Shown piece after piece: positions 29,732 to 36,499 of a stretch of 64,000 nt of DNA (its first letter is position 1; each line of letters starts with the position of its first letter). Source of the stretch: Halonatronomonas betaini. GTDB lineage: Bacteria > Bacillota > Halanaerobiia > Halanaerobiales > Halarsenatibacteraceae. The position numbers and the translations under genes are program-made. A model generated the notes under the pieces. It saw only the letters and a list, made by a program, of their open reading frames with translations. It ran no database searches and was not told where the DNA came from. The stretch is from contig NZ_JADPIE010000007.1 of the NCBI RefSeq assembly GCF_015666175.1, positions 1 to 64,000 on the forward strand. The letters are read 5' to 3'.

Positions 29732-29762
29732 GCGCCCAATAAAATGGGCGCTTTTATTTTTG
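29732..29762 (+). terminator. Terminator after the second selenoperoxiredoxin
   Basis: Perfect stem GCGCCCA/TGGGCGC with loop ATAAAA, followed by TTTTATTTTT. Confidence 0.92.
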
Positions 29763-29847
29763 ACTGATTTAAGAAACTAGTGATATAATGAGTTATAAAT
29801 TCTATTTAATAATTATTTTTTAGTTTATAGTTTGGGGGTTTATATTA

Positions 29848-30543
29848 ATGTTTTATCAGGGGGTAAAAAGGGCACTACCAGTCGCAATTGGTTACTTGCC
29901 AATTGCAATTACTTTTGGTGTTGTTGCAAGATCAGCTGATCTGCCATCAACAATGATAGTTCTCATGTCAGTTATGGTTTTTGCTGGAGCAAGTCAATTT
30001 GTAGCTATAAATTTAATAGCTAGCGGGGCAGGTATTTTAGGTATAATTATAACTATATTTTTTGTTAACCTTCGTCATATTTTAATGTCAGCCACAACAT
30101 CAGAGAAATTGAAAAAACATAACAAAGGCTGGCTTGCCTTAATGTCATTTGGGATCACAGATGAAAGTTTTTCAATAATTGCAACAGATAATAGAGAAGA
30201 TTTGCCCAGGTCTTATGTTTTTGGACTAATTACAATTCCATATATCGCCTGGGTATTTGGAACAGCAGCAGGAGTTCTAATAGGAGAGAGTTTGCCTGCT
30301 CTTCTGGAATCCAGTATGGAAATAGCACTTTATGCAATGTTTGTTGGCTTATTGATACCAGAAATTAAGAGATCGAATAGTAAACTTAAAGTTGTTATAC
30401 TGGCTGTATTTATCAGCTCAGGCTTAAGCTGGTTGCCAGTATTTAACTTATCTGAGGGCTGGATAATAACTATAACGACTCTGGTATCAGCTCTCTTTGC
30501 GGCCAAGTTTATAAAAGTAGAAGGTGATAGAGTTGTCAAATAG
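29848..30543 (+). CDS. azlC: Branched-chain amino acid exporter, AzlC-type large subunit
   Basis: A 231-residue membrane protein of the AzlC family with FYQGVKRALPVAIGYLPIAI at the N-terminus, FAGASQFVAI and VNLRHILMS. About six to seven hydrophobic segments. AzlC/AzlD pairs export branched-chain amino acids and analogues. The partner azlD overlaps its end. Confidence 0.88.
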   Translation: MFYQGVKRALPVAIGYLPIAITFGVVARSADLPSTMIVLMSVMVFAGASQFVAINLIASGAGILGIIITIFFVNLRHILMSATTSEKLKKHNKGWLALMSFGITDESFSIIATDNREDLPRSYVFGLITIPYIAWVFGTAAGVLIGESLPALLESSMEIALYAMFVGLLIPEIKRSNSKLKVVILAVFISSGLSWLPVFNLSEGWIITITTLVSALFAAKFIKVEGDRVVK

Positions 30544-30841
30544 TTATTATTTAGTAATCATAATAGGTATGTCACTTGTTACATATATTCCAAGGATGTT
30601 TCCCCTTGTAATTCTTTCTGACTTAGAATTAACATCCTTCTGGAGGAGGTTTTTGTATTATATACCTCCAGCGGCTTTGAGTGCATTAATTTTTCCTGGA
30701 ATTCTCGGTGCTACAGATTCAAGCATTATAGCAGTTGCCGGAGGTATTGTAGCAGCTTTAATGGCATATTTAAAATTTAATTTACTAACTATAGTATTAT
30801 CTGCAATAGTTGCAGTATTTTTTCTCCAGTTTTTAATTTGA
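30533..30841 (+). CDS. azlD: AzlD-type small subunit of the amino acid exporter
   Basis: A 102-residue protein with four hydrophobic segments and the AzlD motif MSLVTYIPRMFPL, followed by WRRFLYYIPPAALSALI. I took TTG 30533 as start because AAGGTGA lies just upstream; a GTG at 30524 is in the same frame. Overlaps azlC, so coupled translation is likely. Confidence 0.85.
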   Translation: MSNSYYLVIIIGMSLVTYIPRMFPLVILSDLELTSFWRRFLYYIPPAALSALIFPGILGATDSSIIAVAGGIVAALMAYLKFNLLTIVLSAIVAVFFLQFLI

Positions 30842-30867
30842 TGGAAAATAATTATCGTTTATAATAT

Positions 30868-30920
30868 AAGTGGTTGTCATAAGGCAACCACTTGACTTAT
30901 TTAAAAGTTATATATATAAT
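30868..30920 (+). promoter_or_regulatory. ABC operon promoter overlapped by an inverted repeat
   Basis: The perfect 9-bp inverted repeat AAGTGGTTG/CAACCACTT (about 30868-30894) overlaps the -35 TTGACT (30892-30897). After 17 bp comes TATAAT (30915-30920). No T run follows the repeat, so it looks more like an operator than a terminator of azlD, though both are possible. Confidence 0.65.
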
Positions 30921-31002
30921 CTGCTTAAGATGTAAGTTTTTTCATAGATTGCAGCTATTAAAATTCAGAATATTAATAAATATATATTTCTAAGGGGGAT
31001 AA

Positions 31003-31695
31003 ATGATGGCGTTAATAAAGTTAGAAAAAGCCAGTAAAATTTATCAACAGGGAGAAATTGAAGTACCGGCATTAAAAGAGGTTGATCTTGAATTTGAAAC
31101 TGGAGAGTTTTCAACTGTCTTTGGACCATCCGGTTCCGGAAAAACAACACTTTTAAATTTAATTGGGGCATTAGATAAACCAACAAGTGGATTAGTACGT
31201 TTTGACGGTAATAATATTGTAGAATCAGATAAAAATCAGTTAGCTATGCTCCGGAGAAACCATATTGGTTTTATTTTTCAAAGTTATAACTTAATACCGG
31301 TATTAACAGCTTATGAGAATGTTGAATTTGCGCTTAAAATAGCTAGAGGTAGTGAAGGTAAGAAGACTAAAGAAAAAGTGATGAATATCCTGGCAAAGGT
31401 AGGGCTTGATGAACTTGAAGATAGAAAGCCAAATGAACTTTCTGGTGGTCAGAAACAGCGGGTTGCGATTGCCAGAGCTTTAGTGAAAGAACCTAAGCTG
31501 GTTCTAGCCGATGAGCCGACAGCTAATCTTGATTCTGAAACAGCTACCGGTGTTTTAGAAACCATGCTTGAAATGAATAGAGAGTTAGAGACAACATTTA
31601 TTTTTTCCACCCATGATCCAATGGTTATGGATTATGCTCTCCGCTTAATTGAGATTCGTGATGGCAGAATATCGAAGGATGAGAGGAGAGATTAG
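31003..31695 (+). CDS. ABC transporter ATP-binding protein (LolD/MacB type)
   Basis: A 230-residue ATPase. Walker A is GPSGSGKTTLLNLIGALD, the Q-loop FIFQSYNLIPVLTAYENV, the signature LSGGQKQRVAIARALV, Walker B LVLADEPTANLD and the H-loop STHDP. This subfamily pairs with FtsX-like permeases in LolCDE, MacB and antimicrobial-peptide exporters. Two such permeases follow directly. In a two-membrane cell a lipoprotein-sorting or tripartite efflux role is possible, but nothing here decides between them. Confidence 0.93.
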   Translation: MMALIKLEKASKIYQQGEIEVPALKEVDLEFETGEFSTVFGPSGSGKTTLLNLIGALDKPTSGLVRFDGNNIVESDKNQLAMLRRNHIGFIFQSYNLIPVLTAYENVEFALKIARGSEGKKTKEKVMNILAKVGLDELEDRKPNELSGGQKQRVAIARALVKEPKLVLADEPTANLDSETATGVLETMLEMNRELETTFIFSTHDPMVMDYALRLIEIRDGRISKDERRD

Positions 31696-31697
31696 TC

Positions 31698-32936
31698 ATG
31701 TATTTAATTAAAATAGCCTGGAGAAATCTCTGGCGCAGAAAACGCAGAACCTTTGTCACTGCTGGAGTATTAGCCCTCGCTGTCTTTATCTTTTTATTAA
31801 TGGACTCCTTAATGGGAGGTATGGGCGATATCTCATATAATAATATAATAGATTTTGAATCTGCCCATTTAGAAATTGGTCTAGAGGAATACTTTGAAGC
31901 TGAAGAAGATACAAATCGTCTCCGTCAAGCTTTTCCTGTAGAAGATAGCTTAATAAATAATATCGAAGGAATTGATGGTTATCAAAGCCATGTGCAGGCT
32001 CTAGATTTTCAGGCTAATATAAGTTCTGGCAGAGATGAATTTCCTCTCAGAGTAAGAGCAGTTGAGCCTGATAGATATAGTCAGGTCTTTAATACTGAGG
32101 AATATATAACTGATGGCCAGTTTATTAACCCAGGCGATGAAGGGCTGGTTATTGGAGATAGATTATCGAGGTTATTGGAAATTGGTGTTGGAGATTATTT
32201 TACTCTTTTATTTAGAGATACTACTGGAAGTTTTAATACAATAGATGGCGAAATTCAGGGAATAGTCAGTACACCTCACCCTGACATGAATCTTGGAGTT
32301 GTTCTTTATGATATAAATCAGGCCAGGCAGTGGACCGGTGTTGAAGAAAATGCAAGTACTAGAATTTTTGTTAGATTAGATGACCGAGAGAGAGCTACAG
32401 GTATTTTTTCAGATTTGACAAATCGATTACAAGGTGGACTAACAGCTAGAAGTTGGGAAGATTCTGCTGAAATGATGCTAGCAATGGAGGCAGTTGGTCA
32501 AATAGAAAACTATGTTATTTTAGGTTTAATTCTCTTAATTGGTGCAGTTGGTATTGTTAATGTAATAATTCTCTCTGCTTTAGAGCGAGTAGAAGAAATT
32601 GGTATGATGAAAGCCATGGGTTTAAAGGAAAAAGAAATAGTAAAGATTTTTTCTTATGAAGCAACTGGAATTGGTTTGATTGGCAGCAGTCTTGGATGCC
32701 TTATTGCAGGAATAGTTAATTATTTCTTCACCAGCTATGGAGTAGCTATGGATGCAATAATCACTGAAGATACAACTTATGGAATACCTATATTGGGCAG
32801 ATTATATGGCAGTTGGAATCCCAACGCTTTCTTATTTATCTTTATTTTTGGAATAATAGTAGCTATGATTGCAAGCATTCCACCGGCATATTGGGCCGCC
32901 AGGAAAGATCCAATCAAAGCAATCTATCATCGTTAG
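31698..32936 (+). CDS. FtsX-like ABC transporter permease 1
   Basis: A 412-residue MacB/FtsX-family permease. N-terminal IAWRNLWRRKRRTFVTAGV and a first membrane helix (about 19-40) are followed by a large extracytoplasmic domain (about 45-265). Three C-terminal helices include a VEEIGMMKAMGLKEKEIVKI coupling loop. Separated by 2 bp from the ATPase gene. Confidence 0.9.
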   Translation: MYLIKIAWRNLWRRKRRTFVTAGVLALAVFIFLLMDSLMGGMGDISYNNIIDFESAHLEIGLEEYFEAEEDTNRLRQAFPVEDSLINNIEGIDGYQSHVQALDFQANISSGRDEFPLRVRAVEPDRYSQVFNTEEYITDGQFINPGDEGLVIGDRLSRLLEIGVGDYFTLLFRDTTGSFNTIDGEIQGIVSTPHPDMNLGVVLYDINQARQWTGVEENASTRIFVRLDDRERATGIFSDLTNRLQGGLTARSWEDSAEMMLAMEAVGQIENYVILGLILLIGAVGIVNVIILSALERVEEIGMMKAMGLKEKEIVKIFSYEATGIGLIGSSLGCLIAGIVNYFFTSYGVAMDAIITEDTTYGIPILGRLYGSWNPNAFLFIFIFGIIVAMIASIPPAYWAARKDPIKAIYHR

Positions 32937-32946
32937 GAGGTATAAA

Positions 32947-34200
32947 ATGAAATATTTATTTAAAATAGCTTTAAGAAATTTAAGTAGAAATAAAGTTAGA
33001 AGTTTTATATCGATCCTGGCGATAGCCCTGGTTGTAATGATTGTTGTCTTTACAAGAGGCTTGATATTAGGAACCGTTCAATCGACATTGCAATTACAGT
33101 TTGATAATCAATTAGGTCATGTAAGGATTCTTGCTGAAGAATATGATACCAGAGAAGCACTTCTATCTTTAGAATATACAGTAGATGGAATTGATGGCCA
33201 GGGCCTGGAGTTAATGTTATCGGATCTTCAGGATATTGAAGGTATTGAATATTTACTCCCAAGATTAAAATTTGGGGCTATGGCTAGTCCTGGCGATGAT
33301 ATAATTCAGATGGCCGGTATTGGTGTAGATCCTGAATCTGAATCAAGATATGGCGGTTTAACAGCTGATATAGTGGAAGGTAGGATGGTTGAGTCAGGAA
33401 ATGAAATAGTCGTTGGAAAAGGCCTTTTAAGGAAGTTTGATGCCGAAATAGGTAGTAGGGTAACAATATTATTTTCTGATGCCTACCAATCATTTCAAGG
33501 GAGAACTTTTACAATTGTAGGGGTTAGAGATACAGGCTTGAGTATGCTTGATGATACATTCTTTTTTCTTCCATTGGAAATGGCTCAGAATATGCTTTAT
33601 TTAGAAGATGAAGCTACAGAGGTGCTTGTATTTGGAAGTAATTTTCAGAATTCTAGAGATATTGCCAGCAGAATTGAAAATTATTTTACTGGTGCTGGAG
33701 AGACCAGTTATATCGCTCAACCCTGGCAACAGGGAGATGAGTTTATGGAATACTTTCAGGTAGCAATTAGAATATATGATGGAATTTATGTCTTCTTTAT
33801 ATTGCTTGGATCAATAGTTCTAATAAATACTATGATTATGATAGTACGGGAAAGAACCTCAGAGATTGGTATGATGGGCGCTTTAGGTCTTAAGAAACGT
33901 GAAATAATGCAAGTTTTTGCTATGGAAGGTGCTGCAATGGGAACCTTAGGAAGTCTGATTGGAGTTATTCCAGGAGGTATTTTAACCTATTATTTTTCTC
34001 AGGTTGGTCTTGATTATTACAGTCACTTACTTGAAGATATGGATTTAATCTTAACACCAGTTATCTATACAGTCTTTAGTCTGGAAAATTTAGTGGTAAG
34101 TTTTCTATTAGGAGCAATTATCTCCAGCCTAACAGGGTTATGGCCGGCTAGAAACGCAGCAAAGATGGAGCCTGTAGATGCCCTTCATAGAGAAATTTAA
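32947..34200 (+). CDS. FtsX-like ABC transporter permease 2
   Basis: A 417-residue paralogue of the preceding permease: IALRNLSRNKVRSFISILA at the N-terminus, large outer domain, then three helices with ERTSEIGMMGALGLKKREIM. The ATG at 32947 follows AGGAGGT; the frame is open upstream into the preceding gene. The two permeases probably form a heterodimer with two copies of the ATPase. Confidence 0.9.
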   Translation: MKYLFKIALRNLSRNKVRSFISILAIALVVMIVVFTRGLILGTVQSTLQLQFDNQLGHVRILAEEYDTREALLSLEYTVDGIDGQGLELMLSDLQDIEGIEYLLPRLKFGAMASPGDDIIQMAGIGVDPESESRYGGLTADIVEGRMVESGNEIVVGKGLLRKFDAEIGSRVTILFSDAYQSFQGRTFTIVGVRDTGLSMLDDTFFFLPLEMAQNMLYLEDEATEVLVFGSNFQNSRDIASRIENYFTGAGETSYIAQPWQQGDEFMEYFQVAIRIYDGIYVFFILLGSIVLINTMIMIVRERTSEIGMMGALGLKKREIMQVFAMEGAAMGTLGSLIGVIPGGILTYYFSQVGLDYYSHLLEDMDLILTPVIYTVFSLENLVVSFLLGAIISSLTGLWPARNAAKMEPVDALHREI

Positions 34201-34256
34201 TTGAGATAAGATTATTTTATAAAATTAAATTAATAGATAAGGAGATTGTTTCTTGC

Positions 34257-34287
34257 TCCCAGGAACAGTGCTGGATAGCACATGGGA
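34257..34287 (+). other. Bulged hairpin of unknown role
   Basis: TCCCA/TGGGA encloses GTGCT/AGCAC, with a GGAACA bulge and loop GGAT. It lies between the ABC operon and the SARP-type regulator, has no T run and is preceded by AAGGAGA. The rest of the 231-bp gap shows only a TATAAT near 34368. Confidence 0.4.
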
Positions 34288-34431
34288 TTAAATAATAATA
34301 AATAGTTAATACTGGAATTTTAGTAGGGATGATATGTTTTTTACTGGAAATTTTCTCAGGACTGTTGTATAATAAATATGTAGATAATTTTATAATTATT
34401 TAAGATAATTCACAGGAAGCGGGGCGATTTT

Positions 34432-35658
34432 ATGGAGGGAGACCCTAATTTAAAAGTTTATACCCTGGGAGAATTTGTAGTTAAAAAAGATAATAATATT
34501 CTAACAGATGAGACGAATTACTCCAATAAGCTCTGGGAATTATTCCAGTATTTTTTAAGTCATCCAAATAAAATTCAGCCAATGGAGACGATCATTGATG
34601 ATCTCAATTTCGATCTGGAAATGCTAGATGCCAAAAATGCACTGGAAAACAGAGTTTACAGGCTTAGAAAACTGCTTTCAAAAGGAGAAGAATATAAGTC
34701 GGGGAAATATATTATTTTCAAGCATGGCGGCTATTCATTAAACTGGCAAGGTAATTATTGGTGTGATATGCTTGAATTTAAAAATAAATGTCGCAAAGGA
34801 GAAGATAAGGCGGTAAACGGTGATAAAGAAGCTGCTTTAAGCGAATATTTGCCGGCCTTAGATCTTTATAAAGGAGACTATTTAAATAATGGAACAAATA
34901 AACACTGGGTAATACCTTCAAGAATCCAATATAAACAAATCTATCTTGATTCATTAAATAGGGCTTCTCATATATTAGAAGAATTCGAGGAGTATAATAA
35001 GATTGAAACTCTTTGCCGGGAGGCTATTCAACATGAACCATTTGAAGAACGCCCCCATTATCTTTTGCTGACATCTTTAATTAAACAGGGCTATAAACGG
35101 GAAGCCAAAATCCATTATGAGTTCGTGAAATCACTATTTGCAGACCAGGTTTCAGAACCATTTCCAGAACTTTATAAGAAAATAAATGGTAATTCAGGAA
35201 AGTCCATTAGCACTAATGATCAGCTTAATGACTATAAAGCAGTTAGTAATATATATGAGATAGATAGTATTAAAGAAAAACTAAGTCTATCTGGCAAAAT
35301 ATCAGATAAGAAATTTATTTCTGCTGATATCTGTTGTGATTTTGCTGATTTTTTAGTTAAAAATCAGCAAAGATATAATGGTAGTCTTTATATGGCCTCT
35401 ATTGCACTTGATCTTTCTCAGAGTGATATCGATGAAAATAAAAAAGATTATTATATAGATAAACTAAAAAATGCAATTTTGAAAAGTCTAAGAAGCAGTG
35501 ATGTAATCTGTAAGTGGACAGATCAGCAGTTTGTAGTTTTTTTCCCATCAATTCAGGAAGATACAGTTAGAGAGATACTTGGAAGACTTAAAAATTATTA
35601 TTATATACAAAGGGAAACTACTGGAACAGCTTTAAATACTAATTATAGAAAACTTTAA
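34432..35658 (+). CDS. SARP/BTAD-type transcriptional regulator with degenerate GGDEF-like tail
   Basis: A 408-residue protein. Residues 1-95 form an OmpR-like winged helix (KVYTLGEFVVKKDNN, ALENRVYRLRKLLS, GGYSLNW). Residues 100-250 form a bacterial transcriptional activator (BTAD) domain of TPR-like helices (WVIPSRIQYKQIYLDSLN, EPFEERPHYLLLTSLIKQGY). The C-terminal 110 residues resemble a GGDEF domain: RSSDVICKWTDQQFVVFFP aligns with the GGDEF region, but the signature reads TDQQF, so diguanylate cyclase activity is unlikely. SARP regulators bind direct repeats in 11-bp register; such an array lies 70 bp downstream. Target and signal unknown. Confidence 0.78.
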   Translation: MEGDPNLKVYTLGEFVVKKDNNILTDETNYSNKLWELFQYFLSHPNKIQPMETIIDDLNFDLEMLDAKNALENRVYRLRKLLSKGEEYKSGKYIIFKHGGYSLNWQGNYWCDMLEFKNKCRKGEDKAVNGDKEAALSEYLPALDLYKGDYLNNGTNKHWVIPSRIQYKQIYLDSLNRASHILEEFEEYNKIETLCREAIQHEPFEERPHYLLLTSLIKQGYKREAKIHYEFVKSLFADQVSEPFPELYKKINGNSGKSISTNDQLNDYKAVSNIYEIDSIKEKLSLSGKISDKKFISADICCDFADFLVKNQQRYNGSLYMASIALDLSQSDIDENKKDYYIDKLKNAILKSLRSSDVICKWTDQQFVVFFPSIQEDTVREILGRLKNYYYIQRETTGTALNTNYRKL

Positions 35659-35695
35659 TGATTGTTGATATTTAAATGAATATAGCAAATCAATT

Positions 35696-35720
35696 GGCCT
35701 CCTCTTTAGGAGGCCTTTTT
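35696..35720 (+). terminator. Terminator after the SARP-type regulator
   Basis: Perfect stem GGCCTCC/GGAGGCC with loop TCTTTA, then TTTTT. Confidence 0.92.
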
Positions 35721-35725
35721 CGTGT

Positions 35726-35810
35726 GACTGAGATATGACTGAGAAATGATTGAAATAAAAGTATCGTGTGACTGAGATATGACTAGTGGTTCTTTTTTTT
35801 ATTGTATAAT
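35726..35810 (+). promoter_or_regulatory. Array of 11-bp direct repeats before a promoter
   Basis: Units in exact 11-bp register from 35726: GACTGAGATAT, GACTGAGAAAT, GATTGAAATAA, a weak unit, GACTGAGATAT, GACTAGTGGTT. A 20-bp segment is repeated exactly at 35721-35740 and 35765-35784. TATAAT follows at 35805-35810. This arrangement matches how SARP regulators contact DNA upstream of a -10. The gene downstream is the 83-residue protein. Confidence 0.65.
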
Positions 35811-35850
35811 TAGATTAAATTAAAATGTAATATATAAGGAGGGTGTTGAG

Positions 35851-36102
35851 GTGAATAAACTTCCAGAAGATAAAAAGTTAGAAAAACAACCAACATATTT
35901 TCTCATAAAAATAAATTTCAGGCAGTCAGCCTCAATCCAGGGAGAAATAGAATGGTTGAATAAGGATAGAAGGCAGGTTCTTTCTTTTAGGAGCTTTTTA
36001 GAGTTAGTCACATTAATTAGCGATGCCCTTGAAACGATTGGTTATCCAGATGCAGAATATAGTTTTAGACGTTGGAGAGAAGAAGATAAAGAATTAAAAT
36101 AA
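35851..36102 (+). CDS. Small conserved-looking protein of unknown function
   Basis: An 83-residue soluble, charged protein starting at GTG 35851 behind GGAGGG. It has no signal peptide. The central part (SIQGEIEWLNKDRRQVLSFR, then SFLELVTLISDALE) looks like a folded domain, but I do not recognise a named family. It follows an 11-bp repeat array and precedes a decayed secreted-protein gene with its own ribosome site, so the two probably formed an operon controlled by the SARP-type regulator. Confidence 0.6.
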   Translation: MNKLPEDKKLEKQPTYFLIKINFRQSASIQGEIEWLNKDRRQVLSFRSFLELVTLISDALETIGYPDAEYSFRRWREEDKELK

Positions 36103-36117
36103 ACTGGAGGCTATAAA

Positions 36118-36450
36118 ATAAAGCATTATTTATTATTAATTACTATTTTGCAAACAACTCTTCTAGTCTTTAGTAATTCAACAGTGATATATTCAGTAGC
36201 ATTGGAAAACAGAAAATAAATAGTTAATGGTTTAGCCAAAAAGGATATGAATAATTTAGTTATAAATATTAGCTCAATTTTATCACCAGGTTAAAAAGAT
36301 ATATTAAAACTGGTTAGTTCAGATAAGTTAATTCGGTGAGAGATTGATAAAACCAGGAATAATTAAAAAAGGAATAGGGATTTCGATTATGGAAATCAAT
36401 ATTATGAAAGAATAAAATGGATTTTAAATAGTAAAACCCCTGAAAAATAA
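36118..36450 (+). pseudogene. Decayed gene for a small secreted protein
   Basis: One frame runs 110 codons from ATA 36118 to TAA 36448, interrupted by stops at 36217, 36292, 36337 and 36364. A good GGAGG (36106-36110) sits 7 nt before the ATA, which looks like a mutated ATG. The start encodes a signal-peptide-like KHYLLLITILQTTLLVFSNS, and the last part (FDYGNQYYERIKWILNSKTP) still reads like protein. All four stops and the ATA could come from single C-to-T or G-to-A changes. The family is not recognisable. Confidence 0.6.
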
Positions 36451-36463
36451 ATCAGGGGTTTTT
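36433..36463. terminator. Bidirectional terminator
   Basis: Stem AAACCCCTGA/TCAGGGGTTT with T runs on both sides. It can end the plus-strand transcript of the small genes and the minus-strand S8 protease transcript. Confidence 0.85.
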
Positions 36464-36499
36464 AGGTACCATCTATATTATTAGGGGGTAATAATATAC

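Noticed and set aside
36118-36450. Read-through (recoded) gene rather than pseudogene
   Set aside because: Three of four internal stops are TAA, which is not used for selenocysteine, and the start codon is also lost.
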